Assembly (NCBI GenBank): GCA_019417795.1
Contig: DXUR01000005.1
Location: 2,512-14,885, forward strand
From: Clostridiales bacterium
GTDB taxonomy: Bacteria; Bacillota_A; Clostridia; Oscillospirales; Oscillospiraceae
Reading direction: 5' to 3'
Length of the DNA stretch: 12,374 nt
Every line of letters begins with the position of its first letter. Within the stretch, counting starts at the first letter, position 1. The notes under the pieces were generated by a model. The model was not told where the DNA came from. It did not search any database and saw only the letters and a program-made list of their open reading frames with translations. Position numbers and translations under genes: made by a program. This document shows positions 1 to 6,285 of this stretch, piece by piece.

Positions 1-76
1 CAGGAAGGTGGTTGGATTTGTCCAACTATCACTGCAACAGAAACCGGCATTTGTCGGATAGAAAGAGGTGATTCAT
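1..76 (+). other. 5' edge: leader or tail of an upstream gene, undetermined
   Basis: No gene can be assigned here. All three forward frames are open from the window edge for a short way, with stops at 59-61, 69-71 and 103-105, so any of them could be the tail of an upstream gene. None gives a recognisable motif. The stretch contains a perfect 6-bp stem-loop (arms 11-16 and 21-26, loop TTTG) and a weaker 5-bp one with a G-U pair (44-48 with 53-57). Neither is followed by a U-tract, so I do not call a terminator. The stretch ends in the ribosome-binding site of the next gene, AGAGGTGAT at 64-72. Confidence 0.3.
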
Positions 77-364
77 ATGAGCATTGCGTTGAGAAACCGC
101 CGTGAAGCATATGACCAGATCGAACCGAAGCGTCCTAATCGTAAGGCTATGATTTTGGATATTCTGACCAGCGGTGATCCTGGCGGTATGACTGCTGATG
201 AGATTGGCGAGAAGCTGGTCTCTGAGGGTAAAATCCCCACCAACAGTCCGAACTTCACACGGCCTCGTCTGACAGAGATGAAAGCCGAGGGCAAGGTTAT
301 GATCGTCGGCAGGCGTCCTGGCAAGTCTGGGTGCAATACGGCAGTCTGGAAGGTGAAGCGCTGA
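77..364 (+). CDS. Small winged-helix DNA-binding protein
   Basis: A 95-residue basic protein. Residues about 22-60 read as a helix-turn-helix: a helix beginning near N21-R22-K23, a turn at GDPGGMT, then a second helix TADEIGEKL. A basic segment follows, then a beta-wing of alternating hydrophobic residues around KVMIVGRR and the C-terminal AVWKVKR. This is the layout of a winged helix, so a DNA-binding or regulatory role is likely, but the target is unknown. I chose ATG at 77 because AGAGGTGAT (64-72) sits at proper spacing before it. An in-frame GTG at 68 lies inside that ribosome-binding site and would be a poor start. The stop overlaps the next start (TGATG), so the two genes are probably translated together. 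It could be a regulator of the downstream operon, but nothing in the sequence proves that. Confidence 0.72.
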   Translation: MSIALRNRREAYDQIEPKRPNRKAMILDILTSGDPGGMTADEIGEKLVSEGKIPTNSPNFTRPRLTEMKAEGKVMIVGRRPGKSGCNTAVWKVKR

Positions 365-624
365 TGTATGGCGAATACACCTGTCTGGACTGCGGCAAAA
401 CCTTTGACGATCCAAAGCGATGGGAAGAACGCCATGGGTTAGATTCTCCGCCCTATGAGGATTTCAGCGGTTGTCCTTACTGTGGCGGAGCTTATACCCG
501 TACTATCCTTTGCGATGCCTGCGGAGAACCGATAGTTGGCGATTATGTCAAAATCCAAACAACTGGTGACTGCTATTGTGATGAATGCTTCATGATGAAG
601 TCGCTGGGTGAAGATGATTCATGA
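364..624 (+). CDS. Small double zinc-ribbon protein
   Basis: An 86-residue protein with two apparent metal-binding units. The first uses C7-x2-C10 and C37-x2-C40, with the typical knuckles CLDCGK and CPYCGG. The second uses C50-x2-C53 (CDACGE) and C72-x2-C75 (CDEC), with C70 as an alternative ligand. No catalytic motif is visible, so I infer a structural or protein/nucleic-acid-binding zinc protein of the kind common among small phage genes. The ATG at 364 overlaps the preceding stop and has GGAAGG ten bases upstream. A longer reading from an in-frame GTG at 331 would overlap the upstream gene by 34 bases and has no better ribosome-binding site. The stop overlaps a possible ATG at 621 for the permease. 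Function is unknown. Confidence 0.72.
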   Translation: MYGEYTCLDCGKTFDDPKRWEERHGLDSPPYEDFSGCPYCGGAYTRTILCDACGEPIVGDYVKIQTTGDCYCDECFMMKSLGEDDS

Positions 625-638
625 GAAGAGGTCGTGAA

Positions 639-1418
639 ATGAAAACCTCAGTCAAACGGCGTGCGAAAAACTGCATACGGGGAGCGGTTTTATTGGCCTG
701 TTTCATTGCCGTCTGGTATGTGGCCTCGTGCTTCACTCAACCGCTGTTTATCCCCGCCCCTGCTGCCGTCTGGGAAGCAATCGTCGGGTTGGCAGAGACA
801 GGCCAGTTACAAAAAGGACTTGCCTACTCTTTCCTGCGGATTACTGGCGCGTCTGCTCTTTCTATGCTGGTAGCAATTCCCCTCTCCCTTCTAATTTATG
901 GCGTGAAGCCTATCAAGGAAACTATCATGCCGGTTGTTTCCTTCTTACGGTATGTTCCCGTAACCGCATTTTCTCCGCTCCTGATCCTATGGTTTGGGAT
1001 TGGGGAGCAGATGAAAATTTCGTTCCTATTTATTGCAACGTTTGTTTACTTGCTGCCGTCGATCCTGCTTTGCTTTGACGACGTACCGCAAGATCTGATG
1101 GATACGGGCAAGACAATCGGAATGACCAGTTGGGAGACAATCAAAGAAATCTTGCTCCCCGCATCGCTCCCTTCAATATTCAGTACGTTCCTGATGATGT
1201 ATGGCATTGGCTGGACATACTGCGCCGTGGTAGAAGCAACCAACGCTAAGTATGGCTTGGGCTTCATCATCAATGTAAGTTCTGCCAGAGGCCGTACCGC
1301 CGTGGTGTTCGGAGCAATCATCGTAATCATGTTGTTCAGCTTCGTTTTTGACAAGCTGGGGAACTTGCTGATCCGAAAGATATTCCAGTGGAGGTACTGC
1401 GATGATCAAGTTGAATGA
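639..1418 (+). CDS. ABC importer permease, SsuC/TauC type (BPD_transp_1)
   Basis: A 259-residue integral membrane protein with about six hydrophobic helices (roughly 14-34, 64-87, 95-120, 125-145, 180-200 and 220-245). The cytoplasmic EAA loop that docks onto the ATPase is clear at residues 155-178: DTGKTIGMTSW, then LLPASLP, with the invariant Gly at 161. This is the permease of the nitrate/sulfonate/taurine importer group, matching the ATPase immediately downstream and the substrate-binding protein three genes further on. The start is taken at ATG 639 because AGAAGAGGT (624-632) precedes it. An in-frame ATG at 621 overlaps the upstream stop but has a weaker site. The 3' end overlaps the ATPase gene by 17 bases. 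The substrate cannot be read from the sequence. The family call is firm; its presence beside phage-like replication genes is unusual. Confidence 0.9.
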   Translation: MKTSVKRRAKNCIRGAVLLACFIAVWYVASCFTQPLFIPAPAAVWEAIVGLAETGQLQKGLAYSFLRITGASALSMLVAIPLSLLIYGVKPIKETIMPVVSFLRYVPVTAFSPLLILWFGIGEQMKISFLFIATFVYLLPSILLCFDDVPQDLMDTGKTIGMTSWETIKEILLPASLPSIFSTFLMMYGIGWTYCAVVEATNAKYGLGFIINVSSARGRTAVVFGAIIVIMLFSFVFDKLGNLLIRKIFQWRYCDDQVE

Positions 1419-2043
1419 TCTGGCTATTGGGTACAACGGCGAAGCAATTCTGGAACACATCGACCAGGAATTTGACGACGGTTTGATTTACGGCATTTTG
1501 GCGAAGTCTGGTGCCGGTAAGACGACCCTCCTCAAAACCATTGCCGGCCTTCTTCGCCCCGTTCATGGTAAGGTTATCATTGATGGCACTACCTATCGGA
1601 ACGCCGACAAGAACCCTGTGTACATGATGCACCAGCGCTATTCCAACTTCGGCTGGCTTTCCTGCACAGAGAATGTGCTGATTGCCCAACGGGACAAAAA
1701 ACTCCGTAATCGCAATGACGCTATCAAGGTACTTGCAGCGGTTGGGTTAGAGCAGTATGCAGATAAATGGCCGTCTCAGCTCTCAGGTGGTATGCAGCAG
1801 CGCCTTGCGTTGGCAAGAACGCTGTATGTCAAGCCGAGATACCTGCTTATGGATGAACCGTTATCCGCTTTGGACGACAAGACCCGTAGCAAAATGCAGC
1901 GTTTGATTTTGGATATCCATGCTGAGACAGGCAACACAATCATTATGGTAACGCACAGCCAGGACGAGGCGTTCAAAATGTGCGATAAAATAATTAAATT
2001 TGAAACGAGAGGAGCTGTAACAAACCATGGCAGGTTTATTTGA
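1402..2043 (+). CDS. ABC importer ATP-binding subunit, SsuB/TauB type
   Basis: A 213-residue ABC ATPase that would power the permease encoded just upstream. All core motifs are present: Walker A at about 34-42 (AKSGAGKTT, Lys40), Q-loop Gln78, signature LSGGMQQ at 127-133, Walker B LLMDEP with D151 and E152, D-loop SALDD, and H-loop His185. Two details stand out. The first Walker A glycine is Ala34, a change that usually still allows ATP binding. The protein also ends about 28 residues after the H-loop, so it lacks the C-terminal extension of typical 240-260-residue relatives. Start ATG 1402 follows GGAGG (1390-1394) closely. The gene overlaps the permease by 17 bases and the next gene by 17 bases, indicating translational coupling. 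Active-site residues are intact, so it is probably functional. Confidence 0.92.
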   Translation: MIKLNDLAIGYNGEAILEHIDQEFDDGLIYGILAKSGAGKTTLLKTIAGLLRPVHGKVIIDGTTYRNADKNPVYMMHQRYSNFGWLSCTENVLIAQRDKKLRNRNDAIKVLAAVGLEQYADKWPSQLSGGMQQRLALARTLYVKPRYLLMDEPLSALDDKTRSKMQRLILDIHAETGNTIIMVTHSQDEAFKMCDKIIKFETRGAVTNHGRFI

Positions 2044-2587
2044 ACGCATGGGGCTGGTTCGTACCGAATACGAAGGTATGCCTGAAATCCCCATGCAACC
2101 CGTATCCGAGCCTATGTACGCGCCTGAGACGCCGGTAATTGACGCTGCTCAGGTGTCCTATGATGATGTGATCGCATCCATCTATCAGCAGGGCGATATC
2201 GACGACGAGAACTCGATCTTTAAGATCAAGGCGTATATCGACATTCTGCCCCAGGACATGACTAAGGCTAAGAAACAGGCGTCCATCGCCGGCATTCTCA
2301 GTGTCAACGGGATCAATGTGGATGATCTCATTGAGGACGGTCTGAAGCGTGGTCGCGTCTTGGACACTGCCGAGGATAGTATCAGGGCAGAAAACGACGC
2401 ACTGATTGCTGAGACCGAGGCGGACATCGAACACCTGAAGTCTCTGATCGAGCAGGCGGAAGCCAGAATTGAGGACTCCAAGCAGAAGACCTCTGATTCC
2501 AGCACCGCCATCCAGAAGGAAAAAGAAGCTATCAGTCAACTCTTGGAGTTTGCGAACGGCGTTGCCGGTAAGGAAGGAGCACAGTAA
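2027..2587 (+). CDS. Unrecognised acidic coiled-coil protein of the ABC/PspA cluster
   Basis: I do not recognise this 186-residue protein. It has no signal peptide or membrane segment, so it should be cytoplasmic. Residues 1-45 are proline- and methionine-rich and probably flexible. Residues 47-110 look like a small helical domain (from SYDDVIASIYQQ to DLIEDGLKRG). Residues about 112-176 form a strongly charged heptad-like helix rich in Glu, Ala and Lys, a likely coiled coil. It lies between the ABC ATPase, which it overlaps by 17 bases, and the PspA-like gene, whose ATG overlaps its TAA. The ribosome-binding site is GAGAGGAG around 2007-2014. By position and coiled-coil character I infer a cytoplasmic partner or adaptor of the PspA-like protein or of the ATPase. 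It may be the most novel gene of the cluster. Confidence 0.75.
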   Translation: MAGLFERMGLVRTEYEGMPEIPMQPVSEPMYAPETPVIDAAQVSYDDVIASIYQQGDIDDENSIFKIKAYIDILPQDMTKAKKQASIAGILSVNGINVDDLIEDGLKRGRVLDTAEDSIRAENDALIAETEADIEHLKSLIEQAEARIEDSKQKTSDSSTAIQKEKEAISQLLEFANGVAGKEGAQ

Positions 2588-3402
2588 TGGGCGTTGTGAT
2601 TGGAGCGGTAGCGGTTGTATTTGTGCTCGCCCTGATCATCTTCCCCGGCGTCCGGGGTAAGCTGAAAGTCCTCGTTGGAGGGTTCCTCAACATCTTTGTG
2701 GAGGATATCGCCAAGACACCCGAGGGTGCCAAGGCTGTCTTCCAGCAGGCTATTGAGGAAGTGCAGGAGCGCTACAACAAGGCCGGTGATACCCTGAATC
2801 GGTTTGTGGGCGAGCAGTCCTCCGTCCAGAAGAACCTCAACAAGCTGTATGGAGAACTGAAGGACGTTGAATCAAAGTGTGAGTCTCTGGTCAGATCTGG
2901 CAATATGGCCGATGCTGCCATCTTTTCAACCAGGCGTGAGGAAATCCTGTTTGAAATCTCCCAGAAAGAGGGATACCTGCGAGAGCTTGAACCCATGGTA
3001 AAAGAGGCTCAGACCGTTTATGAAGCGTACGACAAGAAGCTCCGCGAGCTGAAAAAGCAGAGCCGTATGACTGTCGAGGAAATGAAACTCCGTGGCAATA
3101 TGAAGGATCTCTTGGGCGATCTGGACGAGCTGCGCCGTGACTCTGCCACTGATAAGCTCTTGGGTAGTGTCCGGGACGGCGCGGAGGATCTTCGCAAAGA
3201 GGTTGATGGTGCGATTGTCGTTCACGCAAGCCGTACCACCACCAAAATGTCAATGGCTGAGAAAAATGCGGCGAAAGCTCAGTCGGATGCTTACCTGCAG
3301 TCTCTCGCCACAAAGTATAGCGGGAAGCCGGCTATACAGGCTCCACGGTCTGGCGTCACCTTCGACGCTCCTAAATCCAAAGTGAAAGAGGAAAGGAAGT
3401 AA
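2587..3402 (+). CDS. PspA/IM30-like protein with N-terminal membrane helix
   Basis: A 271-residue protein. Residues 2-19 form a hydrophobic helix (GVVIGAVAVVFVLALIIF) followed by basic residues, which predicts an outside N-terminus and a cytoplasmic body. Next comes an amphipathic stretch (about 24-45) and then long charged helices to about residue 215. These resemble the PspA/IM30/Vipp1 membrane-remodelling coat family, including a short helical region with a GN-x-DAA segment near residue 105 and a long alpha hairpin. PspA family members assemble on the inner membrane face and maintain its integrity under stress. The family assignment rests on overall pattern, so it is moderate. Classical PspA is peripheral, and a true membrane helix before the amphipathic helix is unusual. 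The C-terminal 50 residues are basic and probably disordered. TAATG coupling links it to the coiled-coil gene upstream. Confidence 0.65.
   Translation: MGVVIGAVAVVFVLALIIFPGVRGKLKVLVGGFLNIFVEDIAKTPEGAKAVFQQAIEEVQERYNKAGDTLNRFVGEQSSVQKNLNKLYGELKDVESKCESLVRSGNMADAAIFSTRREEILFEISQKEGYLRELEPMVKEAQTVYEAYDKKLRELKKQSRMTVEEMKLRGNMKDLLGDLDELRRDSATDKLLGSVRDGAEDLRKEVDGAIVVHASRTTTKMSMAEKNAAKAQSDAYLQSLATKYSGKPAIQAPRSGVTFDAPKSKVKEERK
3315..3337 (+). repeat. Intragenic inverted repeat near the 3' end of the PspA-like gene
   Basis: Perfect 7-bp arms GTATAGC (3315-3321) and GCTATAC (3331-3337) surround a 9-base spacer, which can extend the stem by two G-C pairs with one bulged G. It lies within codons near the C-terminus, about 70 bases before the next gene. 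It may form an RNA hairpin but could equally be chance. Confidence 0.35.
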
Positions 3403-3408
3403 CTTACC

Positions 3409-4983
3409 ATGAAGAGAATGAAACTCACTACCGCTGGCCGTGTGGTGATCTTCGTCATCGTGCTGGCGCTCCTCGCCGGTATCGGCGGCTTCGGCTATAA
3501 CTACTACAAGAACAACATCGCAGACGACAAGCCCATCAGTTCGGGCACTCAGTCTGGCAGCACGTCCCAGAAGCCCACAACAAAGCCCTCCGCCGGCAAG
3601 ACGGACACCTCTGACCCCGTGATTAACCTGTCTCTGGATGAGTGGGTAGGCTGGAAGCCTATTATCGACGCCAACCAGGGCTTGACCACGCAACCCGGTT
3701 CAATTTTCGACCAGCTGGGCATTAAGGTCAACATCAATATCATCAATGACGCAACCGCCAGCAGCAACGCTCTGATTACCGGAGAGTTGAATGCTGCGGG
3801 TTATACCACCAACCGTACCGCGTTCCTATCTGGTAAGTTCCAGGAGGCCGGATTGGATGTGGTAATGCCGGTATTCACTAACTACTCCGCTGGCGGTGAC
3901 GGCATTATTGCTAAGTCCGGTATCGATACCGTAAATGATCTGCTGGGCAAGAAGATCGGCGTTCCCAGATTCAGCGAAGCCCAGACGCTTGTGGCATGGT
4001 TTGTTAATAAGAGCGACCTGTCCGATGCTGACAAGCAGTCTATCATTGATAACATGATCCTTTTTGACGATGCGTCTGAGACGGGTGAGGCATTCTTCGC
4101 CGGCCAGCTGGACGTGGCAGCGACTTGGCAGCCCTACCTGTCTTATGCAACCGAAAACAGCGGTGCGCACATCATGTTCTCTACCACCGCCTCTAAGAGT
4201 CTGATTATGGACGGTATTGTATTCCGTTCCGACTTTGCCCAGGCATACCCCGACGTTGTGACCGCCTTTATTGATGGTATCTTCCAAGCCAACGCAATGT
4301 ATACCACTGAATTTGACTACATCCGCTCTGTCATGCCTATGTTCGCCGGCGTTTCTGACGAGGAAATTAAGGCTCAGTGCGGCGACGCCGAAATGATGGG
4401 CTACGCCGAGAATAAGGAAGTGCTGGACTCCACTGCTCCTTCTGTCTACTTCGATATGTGTGATATCTGGGAGTCTTTGGGCGAGACGGTCAATCGCAAG
4501 GCGGCTATGACGCTCTTTGATAACCAGTATCTGCTTCCTCTGGCAAGCAAGTATTCTTCTACCTCTGCCTCTACCAGCAAGCCCGTTGAGCTGACCGAGG
4601 AGCAGAAGCAGGAAATCGTCAATTATGAGGCGCTGCTGAGCAAATCCATGACCGTTGAGTTTGTGGCTGATACCGCTCAGTTCAAGAACCCCGAAGAGGC
4701 ATACGCCATCATGGATGAGTTCGTCTCTATCGCCAATACTCTGGATGGCGCGATTATCCAGGTAGAGGGTAATATCAATGCCCGCAATTACTCCGACTCT
4801 GGGCAGGCGCTGTCTGCTGAACGTGCAAAGGCCGTCGCCAAGTATTTCATCGCTTGCGGTATTGATCCGAACCGTCTGATTACGGTCGGCAATGGCAACA
4901 CGAAGATGGTTGCAGATCCCGGCTCTGCCGATGCCTACCTGAACCGTAGAACCGACGTGTTCTTTAAGATCATCGAAGAGTAA
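3409..4983 (+). CDS. Membrane-anchored ABC substrate-binding protein fused to OmpA-like domain
   Basis: A 524-residue surface protein. A basic N-terminus and a hydrophobic helix (about 11-28) act as signal or membrane anchor. No lipobox cysteine is present, so it is not a lipoprotein. A Ser/Thr/Lys-rich linker (about 40-68) leads to a periplasmic-binding domain of the NMT1/SsuA/TauA type (about 71-382), beginning with the pocket-like motif EWVGWKP and containing VNDLLGKKIGVP and QLDVAATWQPYL. After a second Ser-rich linker (382-393) comes an OmpA-type domain (about 400-524) with LSAERAKAVAKYF (468-480), a G-x-G at 494-496 and the NRR signature (512-514). OmpA domains bind peptidoglycan, so the receptor would be held between membrane and wall. 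The usual Asp of the early HTD motif aligns with Asn457. ATG 3409 follows AAAGGAAG. It closes the ABC cluster and supplies the receptor for the permease at 639-1418. Confidence 0.88.
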   Translation: MKRMKLTTAGRVVIFVIVLALLAGIGGFGYNYYKNNIADDKPISSGTQSGSTSQKPTTKPSAGKTDTSDPVINLSLDEWVGWKPIIDANQGLTTQPGSIFDQLGIKVNINIINDATASSNALITGELNAAGYTTNRTAFLSGKFQEAGLDVVMPVFTNYSAGGDGIIAKSGIDTVNDLLGKKIGVPRFSEAQTLVAWFVNKSDLSDADKQSIIDNMILFDDASETGEAFFAGQLDVAATWQPYLSYATENSGAHIMFSTTASKSLIMDGIVFRSDFAQAYPDVVTAFIDGIFQANAMYTTEFDYIRSVMPMFAGVSDEEIKAQCGDAEMMGYAENKEVLDSTAPSVYFDMCDIWESLGETVNRKAAMTLFDNQYLLPLASKYSSTSASTSKPVELTEEQKQEIVNYEALLSKSMTVEFVADTAQFKNPEEAYAIMDEFVSIANTLDGAIIQVEGNINARNYSDSGQALSAERAKAVAKYFIACGIDPNRLITVGNGNTKMVADPGSADAYLNRRTDVFFKIIEE

Positions 4984-4995
4984 TTCTGCGCCTTA

Positions 4996-5021
4996 CGAGG
5001 AGGGGCATTGTCCCCTCCTCG
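4996..5021 (+). other. Perfect 10-bp GC-rich stem-loop between the ABC cluster and replication module
   Basis: Arms CGAGGAGGGG (4996-5005) and CCCCTCCTCG (5012-5021) pair perfectly around the six-base loop CATTGT, 13 bases after the stop of the receptor gene. No U-tract follows on either strand, so it is not a textbook Rho-independent terminator. A 3'-end stabilising or processing hairpin that separates the expression of the two modules is the likeliest role. The left arm also contains GAGGAGG, a ribosome-binding-like sequence hidden in the stem, but no start codon sits nearby for it to serve. Confidence 0.7.
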
Positions 5022-5051
5022 GGGCACCAACATAATAAAGGAGTGGTCAAT

Positions 5052-5663
5052 ATGGATGTAGTGAATGTAGAAAGCGCAAATTTGGACGATTTGAAAAAAC
5101 GGTTCGTTGAAATTTGCGCTACTATCAATCGTCCGGGTATGGAAGATCTGATGGCGTGGTTGGAACGTTCTGACTTCTATACTGCGCCGGCAAGCACGCG
5201 CTTCCACGGCAACTATACTGGCGGGCTGCTGGAGCATAGCCTCAATGTGTACGACAAGCTCTCTGGGTTTGTGGCTCGCTATCCTGAACTGGAGATCTCA
5301 CCGGAGACGGTGGCGGTCACTGCGTTGTTCCACGACCTGACGAAGGTAAACTACTACACCGTCAGCTCTCGGAACGTCAAGGATGATGTTACGGGCGCAT
5401 GGCATAAGGAGCCGTTCTACAAAACGGAAGATCGTCTCCCGCTTGGTCATGGCGAGAAATCTGTCATTATCCTGCAGAGCTTCATCAAGCTCACACGTGA
5501 CGAAATCTTTGCAATCCGCTGGCATATGGGTAGCTTTGATTGTGCAGTCAAAGGCGGGGATTACGGTATGGGCAATGCTTTCGAGACTTGCCCGCTGGCA
5601 GTTATGACGCATTTGGCTGATATGGAAGCTACCTATCTTGTTGAGTGTTTAGCAGCAAAGTAA
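5052..5663 (+). CDS. HD-domain phosphohydrolase, YhaM-like HD core
   Basis: A 203-residue HD-superfamily protein. The metal-binding set is visible in order: H52 in the HGNY segment, H62 in GLLEHSL, the defining H94-D95 in LFHDLTK, H133 in GHGEKS, H158 in RWHMG, and the distal D190 in HLADMEA. HD enzymes cleave phosphoester bonds, and this one most resembles the HD half of YhaM-type 3'-5' exoribonucleases without the N-terminal OB-fold. The actual substrate (RNA, nucleotide or other) is unknown. I use ATG 5052, preceded by AAAGGAG at 5037-5043. An in-frame GTG at 5043 overlaps the ribosome-binding site. It is the first gene after the hairpin and precedes the annealing protein by a 16-base gap, so it appears to begin the replication/recombination operon. 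Confidence 0.85.
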   Translation: MDVVNVESANLDDLKKRFVEICATINRPGMEDLMAWLERSDFYTAPASTRFHGNYTGGLLEHSLNVYDKLSGFVARYPELEISPETVAVTALFHDLTKVNYYTVSSRNVKDDVTGAWHKEPFYKTEDRLPLGHGEKSVIILQSFIKLTRDEIFAIRWHMGSFDCAVKGGDYGMGNAFETCPLAVMTHLADMEATYLVECLAAK

Positions 5664-5679
5664 ATCAACGGAGGCTAAC

Positions 5680-6285
5680 ATGGAAAAAAGTGTTTTTCAA
5701 ATTCTGAACGAGTACGACATCACGGAACACCTCAAGAAGAAAGACAAGATCGTCTATCTGCCCTGGTCTAAGGCATGGATGATCGTGAAATCTCTCTTCC
5801 CCAGCGCCAAGTTTACCATCAACAAGGCTGCTGACGGCTGCATCTATCATACGGACGGAAAGACCGCCTGGGTGGAGGTGTCTATCACTATCAACGACCA
5901 GACTGAAACGGAGTCTTTGGCTGTTATGGACTTCCGTAACAAGTCTATTCCCATCGACACGATCACCTCTGCCGATGCAGAGAAGTCTATCAAGCGCTGC
6001 TTGGTCAAGTGTGCTGCTCTGCACGGCCTGGGTCTGTCTCTTTGGACGGGTGAGGAGCTGTCCAGCGCCGCCCGCAAGAAGAAGGAAGACGATCTGGACG
6101 ATGTGAAACAGGAGATCCTGAGCGTTGTTGCCGGAAAGCTGGAAGCCGGTGTGTCCAAAGACACCATCTACAAGGCTATCGAAAGTGTTGCCGGTGTGAA
6201 GAACCCCAACGCTATCAAGGATATCGCAACGGCTCAGAAAGTCGTTGAGCAGATCAAGAAACTGGAGGTAAAGCACAATGCTTAA
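5680..6285 (+). CDS. Sak3-type single-strand annealing protein (DUF1071)
   Basis: A 201-residue protein matching the DUF1071/Sak3 group of phage single-strand annealing proteins, which pair complementary DNA strands during recombination and replication. Hallmarks are the N-terminal YLPWSKAW (26-33), the central VMDFRNK strand, and the most conserved block at residues 106-126, RCLVKCAALHGLGLSLW followed by TGEE. Residues about 135-201 are charged and helical and may mediate oligomerisation or contact SSB. The gene has a good ribosome-binding site (ACGGAGG, 5669-5675) and overlaps ssb by 8 bases. The neighbouring SSB and PD-(D/E)XK nuclease complete a typical phage recombination set, with the nuclease the probable partner that makes single strands. 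The family call is confident from the block pattern; biochemical activity is inferred. Confidence 0.82.
   Translation: MEKSVFQILNEYDITEHLKKKDKIVYLPWSKAWMIVKSLFPSAKFTINKAADGCIYHTDGKTAWVEVSITINDQTETESLAVMDFRNKSIPIDTITSADAEKSIKRCLVKCAALHGLGLSLWTGEELSSAARKKKEDDLDDVKQEILSVVAGKLEAGVSKDTIYKAIESVAGVKNPNAIKDIATAQKVVEQIKKLEVKHNA

Noticed and set aside
1..105. 3' end of an upstream gene in the first frame, ending at 103-105
   Set aside because: All three frames are open at the edge, and the peptide has no firm motif. It would also overlap the winged-helix gene by 29 bases. I cannot decide without upstream sequence.
4996..5021. Intrinsic terminator after the receptor gene
   Set aside because: The stem is strong, but neither strand has a U-tract beside it. 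It is listed only as a stem-loop.
5008..5036. Promoter-like pair TTGTCC and CATAAT with 17-base spacing before the HD gene
   Set aside because: The -35 lies in the hairpin, and a transcript would start at about 5043, cutting off the ribosome-binding site at 5037-5043, so it is unlikely to serve this gene.
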